A stretch of DNA of 10,082 nt. It comes from Methylomonas sp. (GTDB lineage: Bacteria > Pseudomonadota > Gammaproteobacteria > Methylococcales > Methylomonadaceae). The DNA is taken from assembly GCA_028688235.1 (NCBI GenBank), contig JAQTYP010000086.1, forward strand, positions 1 through 10,082, given 5' to 3'. This document shows, piece after piece, positions 1 to 7,139 of the stretch. The notes beneath the pieces were generated by a model. The model was not told where the DNA came from and ran no database searches. It saw only the letters and a list, made by a program, of their open reading frames with translations. The translations under genes and the position numbers were made by a program. Positions within the stretch are counted from its first letter, which is position 1, and the number at the start of each line of letters is the position of its first letter.

Positions 1-2
1 CG

Positions 3-140
3 GAAGACGGGAAAAGTACCTGGACCTACGGCATATACAAGTATTATTTATTTGGCCCGGCAGATACCCAAGATTTGCTGATACGATTCGACAACCAAGG
101 TATCGTGCGTTCTTACACCTTCGGTTCGACACGAAAATAG
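3..140 (+). CDS. C-terminal end of a BamE/SmpA-like small envelope protein (partial)
   Basis: The open frame enters from the left edge and ends at TAG 138-140, giving 45 visible residues. They include TWTYGIYKYYLFGPADTQDL, followed by a segment ending IRFDNQGIVRSYTFGST. A tryptophan-tyrosine strand, then a strand of the form 'hydrophobic-x-Phe-Asp-x-x-Gly-hydrophobic-Val', is what the last two beta strands of BamE/SmpA/OmlA-fold lipoproteins look like. That makes a small outer-membrane or periplasmic lipoprotein likely. The start, signal peptide and lipobox lie outside the window, so localisation is inferred. It is not necessarily BamE itself, since many gammaproteobacteria carry several such short lipoproteins. 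The next gene on the same strand begins 10 bases after this stop, which suggests one transcript. Confidence 0.6.
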   Translation, partial: EDGKSTWTYGIYKYYLFGPADTQDLLIRFDNQGIVRSYTFGSTRK

Positions 141-150
141 CCCTTAGTCC

Positions 151-1080
151 GTGTTGGCGCGATGGTTGGTGTTTGTAGCGCTGCTGTTGGCTTTCGATAG
201 CGGATTCGCGAAAAAACTATACAAATTCCAAGACGAGAAAGGGCTCTGGCATTTTAGCGATAGGCCTCCAGCCACGGAGCGTGAGGTCGAGGTCAGGCAA
301 CTAAAGCCGGCGCCTCAACAAAGGGTCAAGCTGGAAAGATCGGGCGCTCGAAGCGATCCCTCTTTCCATGCCGTCAATCTATATCCGGGACCCGTGGAAA
401 TCGCCGTCGATTGGGCGCAGCAGGACAATGTCATTGTCACTCCGTCCTTGCCCCGGCATTTCGTCGTCGGGCCGGGCAAGTCGGCCACGCTTTTCACTGT
501 CAGCGGCGGTCCGCAGGCGAATTCTTGGCAAATTAGCCTGCAATATCAATACGTCATCGGCGAGCCCCTGCCCGATTACGTGAACTCGTCACCCTATCAT
601 CCCCCTATCGCTCCCGGCAGTCGTTTCCGCATCACCCAGGCCTTCGACGGCGAGTTCAGTCATCAAGACGAGCAAAATCGCTACGCGGTCGATATCATGA
701 TGCCGGTCGCCACCCCAATTCATGCGGCCCGTAGCGGGGTGGTGCTGGAGGTCCAAAACGATTTTTTCAACAGCGGCCCGTTACAGGCTTATGCCGATCA
801 GGCCAACAGCGTCCGTATTTTGCATGACGACGGCTCTATGGCGGTTTACGCCCATCTCGAGCTGGAAAAAGCCCAGGTAAGCCCGGGCATGCGGGTTCAG
901 GCCGGCGAGTTGATTGCCTATTCCGGTAATACCGGCTATACGACCGGGCCGCATCTGCATTTTGCGATACAGGTCAATCAAGGAATGCAACTGAAATCCG
1001 TGCCTTTCCTATTCGCTCTTTCGGACGGGAAATCCGTAGAACCGAAGGCCGGCATGTGGCTGGAAGGGTTTACGCCCTGA
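151..1080 (+). CDS. Secreted DUF4124 + M23 (LytM-type) metallopeptidase
   Basis: This is a 309-residue protein. The signal peptide is about residues 1-20 (hydrophobic LVFVALLLAF, then SGFA before KK). A DUF4124-type segment follows at about 20-50 (KKLYKFQDEKGLWHFSDRPP), then a beta-rich linker, then an M23 peptidase domain at about 155-290. Candidate zinc ligands are H171 and D181 (SHQDEQNRYAVD) and H270 in GPHLHF (267-271); H235 in YAHL is the usual extra active-site histidine. Enzymes of this family cut peptide cross-links of peptidoglycan, or serve as activators when the site is degenerate. Here the site looks complete, although H171 and D181 are ten residues apart rather than in the compact HxxxD. 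The start is GTG 151: an in-frame TAG at 145-147 rules out anything earlier, and TTG 154 is the only close alternative. No clear Shine-Dalgarno is seen, so translation may be coupled to the upstream gene. Confidence 0.88.
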   Translation: MLARWLVFVALLLAFDSGFAKKLYKFQDEKGLWHFSDRPPATEREVEVRQLKPAPQQRVKLERSGARSDPSFHAVNLYPGPVEIAVDWAQQDNVIVTPSLPRHFVVGPGKSATLFTVSGGPQANSWQISLQYQYVIGEPLPDYVNSSPYHPPIAPGSRFRITQAFDGEFSHQDEQNRYAVDIMMPVATPIHAARSGVVLEVQNDFFNSGPLQAYADQANSVRILHDDGSMAVYAHLELEKAQVSPGMRVQAGELIAYSGNTGYTTGPHLHFAIQVNQGMQLKSVPFLFALSDGKSVEPKAGMWLEGFTP

Positions 1081-2257
1081 TTTTCGCGGATTGCAAAAGC
1101 GTCAGCGTGATCAGGCAAAATAAAGCTCCGGCCTGAAAGGTCGACGCGGCGCCGAAACTATCCCACAACATTCCGGCGACTATGCTGGCGATCAACATCG
1201 CAATACCACTGATCAGGTTGAAGAATCCAAAGGCGGTGCCGCGCAAGTCGGCGGGTGCGGTGTCGGCAATCATTTTCGCCAACAAACCTTGAGTCATGCC
1301 CATATGTATGCCCCACAAAGCCACGCCAACCATCACCACCATCCAGTGCGGATGACTGGCCAGCACCAGATCCGCGGCGGCCAGCACCAGCAAGCCCCAG
1401 GCAAGCAAGCGGCGATGACTGCAAGCATCGGACAATTTACCGAAAGGATAGGCGCTGGCCGCGTAAACGACGTTCATCGCGACCATGACCAGGGGAATCA
1501 ATGCAGGCTCGATTCCGGTTTGTTGGGCTCGTAGAACCAGAAAGGCCTCGCTGAAACGCGCCAGGGTGAAAAATGCGCCTATGACCACGACGGCCCAATA
1601 ACTCGATCCCAATCGTTCGAGATTTTCCCGTTCGATTGGATTGTTGCGAAGCCGATTATTCTGGTGCTGCGGTTCTCGAATACCGACGAATAACAGCAGC
1701 ACGGCCAGCATGCCCGGAATCACGGCGACCCAAAATACCACGCGAAAATCGTTGTCCCATAGCAGCATCAAGGCGACTGCCAACAATGGCCCCAGAAAGG
1801 CGCCAACCGTATCCAGCGATTGGCGTAGACCGAAGGCGGCGCCTCGGATTTCTGGCGGCGTGATGTCGGCCACCAGGGCATCCCTGGGAGCGCCGCGTAT
1901 GCCCTTACCGACACGATCCAACAAACGCGCCGCCATGATCAGGCCGCTGCCCTCGGCTATCGCGAAAAACGGCTTGGTCAAAGCTCCCAAGCCATAACCC
2001 AATAACGCCAGACCTTTGCGTTTACCCAGATAATCGCTGAGTGCTCCGGAGAATATCTTGACTATCAAGGCCGTGGCTTCTGCTGCCCCTTCGATCAGCC
2101 CGATGACGGTAGCGCTGACGCCCAATGTGGTCATCATAAACAGGGGCAACACGCTATGGATCATTTCCGAAGACACGTCCATCAACAGGCTGACGAAACC
2201 CAAAGTCCACACGCCCTTGGGAATGCGTTTCCTGCTGGAATCGATGGGTGGGTTCAC
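1070..2257 (-). CDS. Major facilitator superfamily transporter, substrate unknown
   Basis: A 395-residue, strongly hydrophobic protein with the pattern of a 12-helix MFS permease of the inner membrane. MFS motif A is seen in the loop after helix 2 (GALSDYLGKRKGL, 71-83) and again at the matching place in the second half (GKLSDACSHRRLL, 273-285). A signature DRVGKGIRGAPRDALVAD (114-131) marks a subfamily of uncharacterised permeases common in bacteria. A polar central loop (about 193-218) separates the two halves. The substrate cannot be read from the sequence. The start is GTG 2257; an in-frame TAA lies just upstream, so it is the earliest possible start, and no good Shine-Dalgarno is seen. 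The gene lies 59 bases downstream of crp on the same strand and may be co-transcribed. Its 3' end overlaps the end of the M23 gene by 11 bases. Confidence 0.9.
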   Translation of the reverse strand: MNPPIDSSRKRIPKGVWTLGFVSLLMDVSSEMIHSVLPLFMMTTLGVSATVIGLIEGAAEATALIVKIFSGALSDYLGKRKGLALLGYGLGALTKPFFAIAEGSGLIMAARLLDRVGKGIRGAPRDALVADITPPEIRGAAFGLRQSLDTVGAFLGPLLAVALMLLWDNDFRVVFWVAVIPGMLAVLLLFVGIREPQHQNNRLRNNPIERENLERLGSSYWAVVVIGAFFTLARFSEAFLVLRAQQTGIEPALIPLVMVAMNVVYAASAYPFGKLSDACSHRRLLAWGLLVLAAADLVLASHPHWMVVMVGVALWGIHMGMTQGLLAKMIADTAPADLRGTAFGFFNLISGIAMLIASIVAGMLWDSFGAASTFQAGALFCLITLTLLQSAKIRA

Positions 2258-2316
2258 GCCGTATCGGTGGGGTTAGTGAAGAGGATTGCCCGGGATTCTG
2301 TCCGGCGGATTGCGAT

Positions 2317-2973
2317 TTAACGCGTACCGAACACGACTATGGTTTTACCGTGAGCCGTTATCAAGCCCTTGTCTTCCAGTTCCTTCAGCACGCGACCGGC
2401 CATTTCTCGCGAACAGCCGACGATGCGGCCGATTTCCTGACGAGTGATATGCAACTGCATGCCGTCCGGATGGGTAATCGCGTCCGGCTCTTTTGCCAAG
2501 TCCAATAAGGTACGGGCAATACGCCCTTCCACATCCATGAAGGCAAGATCGCGGTACTTGCGGCTGGTAATCAACAGACGCCTGGAAAGTTGTTCGCCCA
2601 GTACGGTCAGGATTTCGACCGCATGGTCGCGCAACTCGTTATTCAGCAATAGCTTGAATCTATCGTAACCGATTTCCGCCATTTGGCATTTGGTTCTGGT
2701 CTTGACGAAAGCGCTGCGGACTTCGGCATTCTTGAACACGCCGATTTCGCCGACGAAATCGTGTTTATTCAAATAGGCGAGTATCAGTTCGTGACCGTCG
2801 TCGTCCTCGACGCTGACGCTGACTGAACCGTCGACTACGAATAACAGTCGGTCGCCGGGGTCGCCCGGTCTGACGATGGTCAACTTGGCCGGGTAAGAGC
2901 GTACATGGCAGAAATGTATAAACGCATCCAATGCAGGTTCTGAAATCTTGTGATGTTTATTAACCAAATTCAT
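2317..2973 (-). CDS. crp: cAMP receptor protein (CRP/Vfr), global transcription regulator
   Basis: A 218-residue protein, slightly longer than E. coli CRP, which it resembles along its whole length. The N-terminal cyclic-nucleotide-binding barrel (about 15-125) keeps the cAMP-contacting pairs G75-E76 (FVGEIG) and R86-S87. The long C helix carries T136-S137 (LLITSRK), matching Thr127/Ser128 of E. coli. The helix-turn-helix (177-199, TRQEIGRIVGCSREMAGRVL) keeps R189, E190 and R194, the residues that read the TGTGA half-site, so the same operator is expected. The end AHGKTIVVFGTR is nearly identical to E. coli. A stretch of about 5 extra residues lies between the barrel and the C helix (about 108-125). 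The start is ATG 2973, with a weak ribosome-binding site. The gene is divergent from yhfA, as in E. coli, and may regulate itself through the box at 2981-2996. Confidence 0.96.
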   Translation of the reverse strand: MNLVNKHHKISEPALDAFIHFCHVRSYPAKLTIVRPGDPGDRLLFVVDGSVSVSVEDDDGHELILAYLNKHDFVGEIGVFKNAEVRSAFVKTRTKCQMAEIGYDRFKLLLNNELRDHAVEILTVLGEQLSRRLLITSRKYRDLAFMDVEGRIARTLLDLAKEPDAITHPDGMQLHITRQEIGRIVGCSREMAGRVLKELEDKGLITAHGKTIVVFGTR

Positions 2974-2980
2974 TCGATGT

Positions 2981-2996
2981 AGTGATTTTTGTCAGT
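2981..2996. promoter_or_regulatory. Candidate CRP-binding site between crp and yhfA
   Basis: The sequence AGTGA-TTTTTG-TCAGT has the architecture of the CRP operator TGTGA-N6-TCACA and matches 7 of the 10 defined bases, including the inner GTGA and TCA. It sits 8 bases before the crp ATG. If crp is transcribed from the weak elements near 3008-3036 on the - strand (TTGCAA, 17 bases, TAGGGT), the box would lie just downstream of the transcription start. That position would favour negative autoregulation, as known for E. coli crp. The box is seen; the use of it is inferred. Confidence 0.4.
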
Positions 2997-3026
2997 GAGA
3001 TGTGGTTACCCTACCCAAAAGAAAGC

Positions 3027-3040
3027 TTTTTTGCAAAAAA
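3027..3040. promoter_or_regulatory. A/T palindrome in the crp-yhfA divergent region
   Basis: The sequence TTTTTTGCAAAAAA is a perfect palindrome, extended by two more A on the right. Its centre supplies TTGCAA on both strands, a plausible -35 hexamer in either direction. On the - strand it is followed after 17 bases by TAGGGT (3013-3008). On the + strand TAAAAT at 3066-3071 is the best -10-like hexamer for yhfA but is too far from this -35. An intrinsically bent upstream element is the alternative reading. Confidence 0.25.
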
Positions 3041-3103
3041 AACAATAGCGCGATGGCTATCAATGTAAAATTGCCGGCATTTTCACTTTTCTCGGATTTG
3101 GAC

Positions 3104-3523
3104 ATGCAAGCAACGGTAAAATGGGTCGACGGCAGACTATTTGTCGGTGAGTCCGGTAGCGGACATGCAGTGGTGATGGATGGGCCTCCGGACCACGGCG
3201 GACGCAATATGGGAGCTAGACCCATGGAATTGATACTGTTGGGTGTAGGCGGCTGCTCGTCCTTCGATGTGGTCGATATTCTGCAGAAGGGCAGGCACGA
3301 AATCATCGATTGCACGGCGGAGCTGACCGCCGAACGCGTCGACGCCGTTCCGGCCGTATTCAGCAAGATTCATTTGCACTTTAAGGTGACAGGTAAAAAC
3401 TTGCCGGTAGCGGCCGTAGAACGTGCCGTTAAGCTTTCTGCCGAAAAATATTGTTCGGCATCCATCATGCTAGGCAAGGCCGGCGTAGAAATTAGCCATG
3501 ATTTTGAAGTTATAGAGGGTTGA
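3104..3523 (+). CDS. yhfA: OsmC/Ohr-family protein, YhfA type
   Basis: A 139-residue protein very close to E. coli YhfA (134 residues). The sequence opens MQATVKWVDGRLFVGES and carries the two OsmC cysteines: C51 in GVGGCSSFDVVDILQKGR and C117 in LSAEKYCSASIML. Proteins of this superfamily reduce organic hydroperoxides with a cysteine pair in the cytoplasm, but the true substrate of YhfA is not known. The open frame extends upstream to ATG 3053 and GTG 3002. I chose ATG 3104 because homology begins exactly there and because the upstream stretch holds the A/T palindrome and likely promoter. The Shine-Dalgarno before 3104 is weak, so ATG 3053 (17 extra residues) remains possible. speD begins 4 bases after the stop and is surely in the same transcript. 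Confidence 0.9.
   Translation: MQATVKWVDGRLFVGESGSGHAVVMDGPPDHGGRNMGARPMELILLGVGGCSSFDVVDILQKGRHEIIDCTAELTAERVDAVPAVFSKIHLHFKVTGKNLPVAAVERAVKLSAEKYCSASIMLGKAGVEISHDFEVIEG
3515..3519 (+). promoter_or_regulatory. Shine-Dalgarno that fixes the TTG start of speD
   Basis: GAGGG lies inside the last codons of yhfA, 8 bases before TTG 3528. The position and the family alignment (the protein then opens like E. coli SpeD, xxKLxLHGFNN) both support initiation at this TTG. Confidence 0.7.
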
Positions 3524-3527
3524 TCGT

Positions 3528-4307
3528 TTGAGCAAATTACAGTTACACGGGTTCAATAACCTGACCAAATCGTTGAGTTTCAACATTTATGACGTTTGTT
3601 ATGCGCCTAAAGAGCAGGAAAAGGCCTATATCGAATATATCGATGAAGCCTACAATGCCAAACGCCTCACCCAGATATTGAAAGATGTTGCCAACATCAT
3701 CGGCGCACAGATCTTGAATATCGCCCATCAGGATTACGAACCGCAAGGGGCCAGCGTGACGATGCTGATTTCCGAGGGAGCCGTGATTCCGGCCGGCATG
3801 AACACCGAATCTCCGGGGCCTTTGCCGGACACCATTTTGGCGCATCTGGATAAGAGTCACATCACCGTGCACACTTATCCCGAAAGCCATCCGGATACCG
3901 ATATCTGCACCTTCCGCGCCGATATCGACGTATCGACCTGTGGACAGATCTCGCCGTTAAAGGCACTGAATTATCTGATTCACAGCTTCGAGTCGGATAT
4001 CGTCATCATGGATTATCGGGTACGCGGATTCACCCGCGACATTTCCGGCCAAAAGATCTATATCGATCACAAGATCAATTCGATCCAGAATTACATCGCG
4101 GAAAGCACCAAAGAGCTTTATCAGATGATCGATGTGAATGTGTACCAGGAAAACATCTTTCACACCAAGATGATGCTGAAGGAAACCGAACTGGAAAATT
4201 ATCTGTTCGAAAAGGAAAGCAACTTTTCCGATGACGAAAAGGAAGAAATTCAGGAGCAGCTGCAGGATGAGATGGCCGAGATATTTTACGGCCGAAACTT
4301 CAGCTAA
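3528..4307 (+). CDS. speD: S-adenosylmethionine decarboxylase proenzyme (prokaryotic class 1A)
   Basis: A 259-residue protein collinear with E. coli SpeD (264 residues), which removes CO2 from S-adenosylmethionine to make the aminopropyl donor for spermidine. The proenzyme cuts itself before the serine of LDKSHI (K109-S110). S110 then becomes the pyruvoyl cofactor of the alpha chain, and residues 1-109 form the beta chain. The catalytic cysteine is C138 in VSTCGQISPLKALNYL. Long conserved blocks HGFNNLTKSLSFNIYD, DYEPQGASVT, HTYPESHPDTDICTFRADI and VNVYQENIFHTKM are intact. The start is TTG, supported by the Shine-Dalgarno at 3515-3519. It is coupled to yhfA, with only 4 bases between. No spermidine synthase (speE) is visible nearby, so aminopropyl transfer must be encoded elsewhere. 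Confidence 0.97.
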   Translation: MSKLQLHGFNNLTKSLSFNIYDVCYAPKEQEKAYIEYIDEAYNAKRLTQILKDVANIIGAQILNIAHQDYEPQGASVTMLISEGAVIPAGMNTESPGPLPDTILAHLDKSHITVHTYPESHPDTDICTFRADIDVSTCGQISPLKALNYLIHSFESDIVIMDYRVRGFTRDISGQKIYIDHKINSIQNYIAESTKELYQMIDVNVYQENIFHTKMMLKETELENYLFEKESNFSDDEKEEIQEQLQDEMAEIFYGRNFS

Positions 4308-4317
4308 CCGATTGATT

Positions 4318-4344
4318 CAGGGTTCCTGGCTATCGGGAGCCCTG
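4318..4344. terminator. Hairpin after speD, possible terminator
   Basis: A 9-base-pair stem (CAGGGTTCC with GGAGCCCTG, one G-T wobble) closes a 9-base loop, starting 10 bases after the speD stop. It lies between two convergent genes, where a terminator is expected. It lacks a run of T on either strand, so it may be a weak or factor-dependent terminator. A second small hairpin, ATTCG-AAAA-CGAAT at 4393-4406, lies closer to the end of the GTPase gene. Confidence 0.45.
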
Positions 4345-4415
4345 CAGGCATTCTGATTTCGACTCTGGACAGAGGAAAACCGGTCCCCGCCTATTCGAAA
4401 ACGAATTGCCGTTTG

Positions 4416-6356
4416 TTAAGCCGTATCGCTGTCCGAGATGTTGATTTGCATCGCCTTGATAATGGCTAGCAATTCCTGGCGCTGGCGCTTTAGCGGAGCC
4501 AGCTCGGCCTCGAGTTGATTAATGCTTTCGTTGACCGAGCCTTTGGATTCGTTGATTTTCCTGAGCATCACCAAACGGCTTTCGATCTGCTTTTTGTGGT
4601 CTTTGATTTGGTGCATCAACGGCGTCAGTACGCTATTGCTCCAGGTCGCCGCATCCTTGTGAGCTTGCTGCAGGATGTTTCGGGCTTTGGCGATCAGCGT
4701 GCTATACAGCTTGTTAATCACTATACTTTGCTCGGTCATCGTGGTGCGGGCGCTATTGCGGAAAGCCTCGCCTTCTTCGAAGATCTGTTCCAGCTCGAAT
4801 TGGTATTGCTTGATCGAAAACAATTGCGGCTCGATTTCCTTGAAGCCGTATTCGTCCTGAAATTTCTTATGGATGGCTTTGATCAAGCGCCGGGTTTCTT
4901 CGGTGATATCGACGGAGTCTTGCAATAGGTCGCGCAGTTCGTCGAACAATTTGCGCATGCTCTGCTTCATGCCGTAAGTCGTCAGGGCCTTGCTCATGTC
5001 ATGCTTGGTGCGCTGGATAATTTCGTCGATTCTGTCCTTGGCGAATGAGTCGATCAACATTTTGGCTTGCACGGCAAATACCTTGCGGCTGGCCTGGAAG
5101 TTTTCGATATTGGCCATATAGGCATTTTGCCGATCGCGGGTTTCCGCCATCAACTTACCGGTCATTTCCTGATTTTCGAAGTCGATATGCTTGAATTCTT
5201 CCAGTTGTTTGGAGGCATTGGCAACTTTGGCTGTCATCAATTTAATCGATTCGCTGACCAGAAAGCCTATGTCTTTCTCGACTACGCCTTTTAATATGTC
5301 CTTGCGTTGATTCAGAATATCCTCGGACAAGTAATTTTCGAGTTTTTTCAAACGGCTCCTTTCCAGTAGCGCCTCGTCGCTCTTGACCTTGGCCAACAAG
5401 GCTTGCTTGGCCGATACCGGAAATATGACGCCCGTGTCGAGATTCAAAATGGTTGCCGATGTGTCGATCTGCTTTTGTATGGCGACTTCGTAGCCGGATT
5501 CGCCGGCCAGATCGTCCCACATCGAATCGATTTTGTTCATGACGACGGCCAAGCCTTGGCGGCGGCGACCTCTGGAACCGCAGACATGGCTTTTCCACAT
5601 CTCCAGATCGCTCTTGGTGACGCCGGTATCCGCAGCCAATACGAATATGATGGCCTGAGCACTGGGCAGCATGCTCAGCGTCAGTTCGGGCTCGGTACCC
5701 AGAGCGTTCAAACCCGGAGTATCCAATATGCACAAACCCTCCTTCAGCAGTGGATGCGGAAAGCTGATCAAGGCATGGCGCCAGCAAGGCACTTCGACGA
5801 ATTCGGGATTGATAATGCCTTGTTCGGCCGCCTCTCGTTCGTTCCAAAGCCCCAGTTTATCAGCCATTTCCTTGCTGACTTTTTTGGTTGCAATCAGCTC
5901 CCTGAAGGCTTCCTGCATTTGCGTCGGAGAATCGACGTTGAGGCTGATTTGAGTCCACCGCTCGGGATTGTGTTTGTAATCCATCAACGAAATATCTTCG
6001 AGCCGGCTTTCGATATTCAATAAGCGAATATAACTACCGCCTTCCTCGTCCCAAAACAGTTCGGTAGGGGACATCGTCGTACGCCCGGGAGACGACGGCA
6101 ACAGGCGTACGCCGGTTTCGGCGAAAAACAGCGAGTTGATCAGCTCGGTCTTGCCCCTGGAAAATTCGGCGACGAAGGCCAGGGTAACCCTATCGGTACG
6201 CAGGCCATGCAAGATATTCAGCAGTGTGTCGGTACTTTGAGGATCGCTGAATTTATATCGTGTCCGCCACTCTTGATACATTTCGATCGCTTGTATCAAT
6301 TTATCGCGCCAGTTCGAATACTCGTGCAATTGTTCTTTAAATTCCAGATTACTCAT
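4416..6356 (-). CDS. Dynamin-like large GTPase (Dynamin_N family)
   Basis: A 646-residue protein with an N-terminal GTPase domain (about 55-330) and a long helical remainder. The P-loop is AEFSRGKT (63-70), with alanine in place of the usual first glycine. Switch I carries the invariant threonine in GRTTMSP (91-97). G3 is DTPG (212-215), G4 is NKID (274-277) and G5 is SAK (315-317). From about 330 to the end the chain is charged and helical, ending in a coiled coil (about 605-640). I see no transmembrane segment and no obvious hydrophobic paddle. Bacterial dynamin-like proteins bend, tether or repair membranes, but the role of this one cannot be read from the sequence. The ATG at 6356 is preceded by GAAAGG at a fair distance. 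It is alone, not in the tandem pair common for bacterial dynamins, and 95 bases downstream of pyrE. An unrelated septin-like or CrfC-like role is possible. Confidence 0.88.
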   Translation of the reverse strand: MSNLEFKEQLHEYSNWRDKLIQAIEMYQEWRTRYKFSDPQSTDTLLNILHGLRTDRVTLAFVAEFSRGKTELINSLFFAETGVRLLPSSPGRTTMSPTELFWDEEGGSYIRLLNIESRLEDISLMDYKHNPERWTQISLNVDSPTQMQEAFRELIATKKVSKEMADKLGLWNEREAAEQGIINPEFVEVPCWRHALISFPHPLLKEGLCILDTPGLNALGTEPELTLSMLPSAQAIIFVLAADTGVTKSDLEMWKSHVCGSRGRRRQGLAVVMNKIDSMWDDLAGESGYEVAIQKQIDTSATILNLDTGVIFPVSAKQALLAKVKSDEALLERSRLKKLENYLSEDILNQRKDILKGVVEKDIGFLVSESIKLMTAKVANASKQLEEFKHIDFENQEMTGKLMAETRDRQNAYMANIENFQASRKVFAVQAKMLIDSFAKDRIDEIIQRTKHDMSKALTTYGMKQSMRKLFDELRDLLQDSVDITEETRRLIKAIHKKFQDEYGFKEIEPQLFSIKQYQFELEQIFEEGEAFRNSARTTMTEQSIVINKLYSTLIAKARNILQQAHKDAATWSNSVLTPLMHQIKDHKKQIESRLVMLRKINESKGSVNESINQLEAELAPLKRQRQELLAIIKAMQINISDSDTA

Positions 6357-6451
6357 GGCAAGCCTTTCTGCTGACAGTTCTCATTGTTAAGAGGGCGAAT
6401 GATAGTGGCTAATTGTAGACTAAATAAAAAGAAGCGGTAGGCGAGGCGACG

Positions 6452-7090
6452 CTAAATGCCGTATTGTTCGCGATAGGAACGGATAAGCGGCAGTTTGTCG
6501 GCGAAATTGTTATCCTGCTCAACAAATTCGATGATTTCGGCCAGTGATATGATGGCGATGACCGGTATGCCGAATTGGCTAGAGACTTCTTGAACCGCGG
6601 ATAATTCGTCTTGGCCTTTCTCCTGCCTGTCCAGCGCAATGACAACGCCGGCGACGGTCGCTCCCGCGCCGCGGATAATGTCAACCGATTCCCGCACCGA
6701 GGTGCCGGCCGTGATAACGTCGTCCAGTATCCAGACCTTGCCTTGCAACGGCGCCCCCACCAATACACCGCCCTCGCCGTGATCTTTGGCTTCCTTGCGG
6801 TTGAATGCGAACGGAATATCGCATGTCAAACGGGCATAGGCGATAGCCGTGGTGCTGACCAATGGAATGCCCTTGTAGGCTGGTCCGTACAATACGTCGA
6901 CTTCGACGCCGGCGGCAATCAATGCCTGGGCGTAGAACTGGCCGAGCTTGTCCAGTTGCGCGCCGGTGTTGAATAAACCCGTATTAAAAAAATAAGGGCT
7001 GATGCGGCCGGATTTTAACTGGAATTCGCCGAATTTAAGAACGCCACTGTCGAGCGCTAGGCGGATGAACTGTTTTTGATAATCTAGCAT
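6452..7090 (-). CDS. pyrE: Orotate phosphoribosyltransferase
   Basis: A 212-residue protein, against 213 in E. coli, and alignable throughout. It transfers a ribose-5-phosphate group from PRPP to orotate, making OMP in pyrimidine synthesis. The PRPP-binding motif is VWILDDVITAGTSVRES (119-135). The flexible catalytic loop carries the lysines of RKEAKDHGEGG (98-108). The N-terminal block YQKQFIRLAL and KFGEFQLKSGR is typical. The frame is open upstream to 7168, but I place the start at ATG 7090 because family homology begins at MLDYQKQF and the longer form would overlap the end of hemW by 29 bases. No strong Shine-Dalgarno precedes it. It probably shares a transcript with hemW, 49 bases upstream. 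After the stop, a short GC-rich stretch followed by CTTCTTTTTATTT (6422-6434, - strand) may end transcription weakly. Confidence 0.96.
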   Translation of the reverse strand: MLDYQKQFIRLALDSGVLKFGEFQLKSGRISPYFFNTGLFNTGAQLDKLGQFYAQALIAAGVEVDVLYGPAYKGIPLVSTTAIAYARLTCDIPFAFNRKEAKDHGEGGVLVGAPLQGKVWILDDVITAGTSVRESVDIIRGAGATVAGVVIALDRQEKGQDELSAVQEVSSQFGIPVIAIISLAEIIEFVEQDNNFADKLPLIRSYREQYGI

Positions 7091-7139
7091 GGCTATTGAT
7101 GGTTGAACGGTCTGACCCGGGATTATAACCCGCCGTATT

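Noticed and set aside
5242..6023. Two long open frames (about 200 residues each), one on each strand, inside the GTPase gene.
   Set aside because: Both lie entirely within the GTPase gene, which has clear GTP-binding motifs. Their proteins show no recognisable domain and have the low-complexity look of shadow frames.
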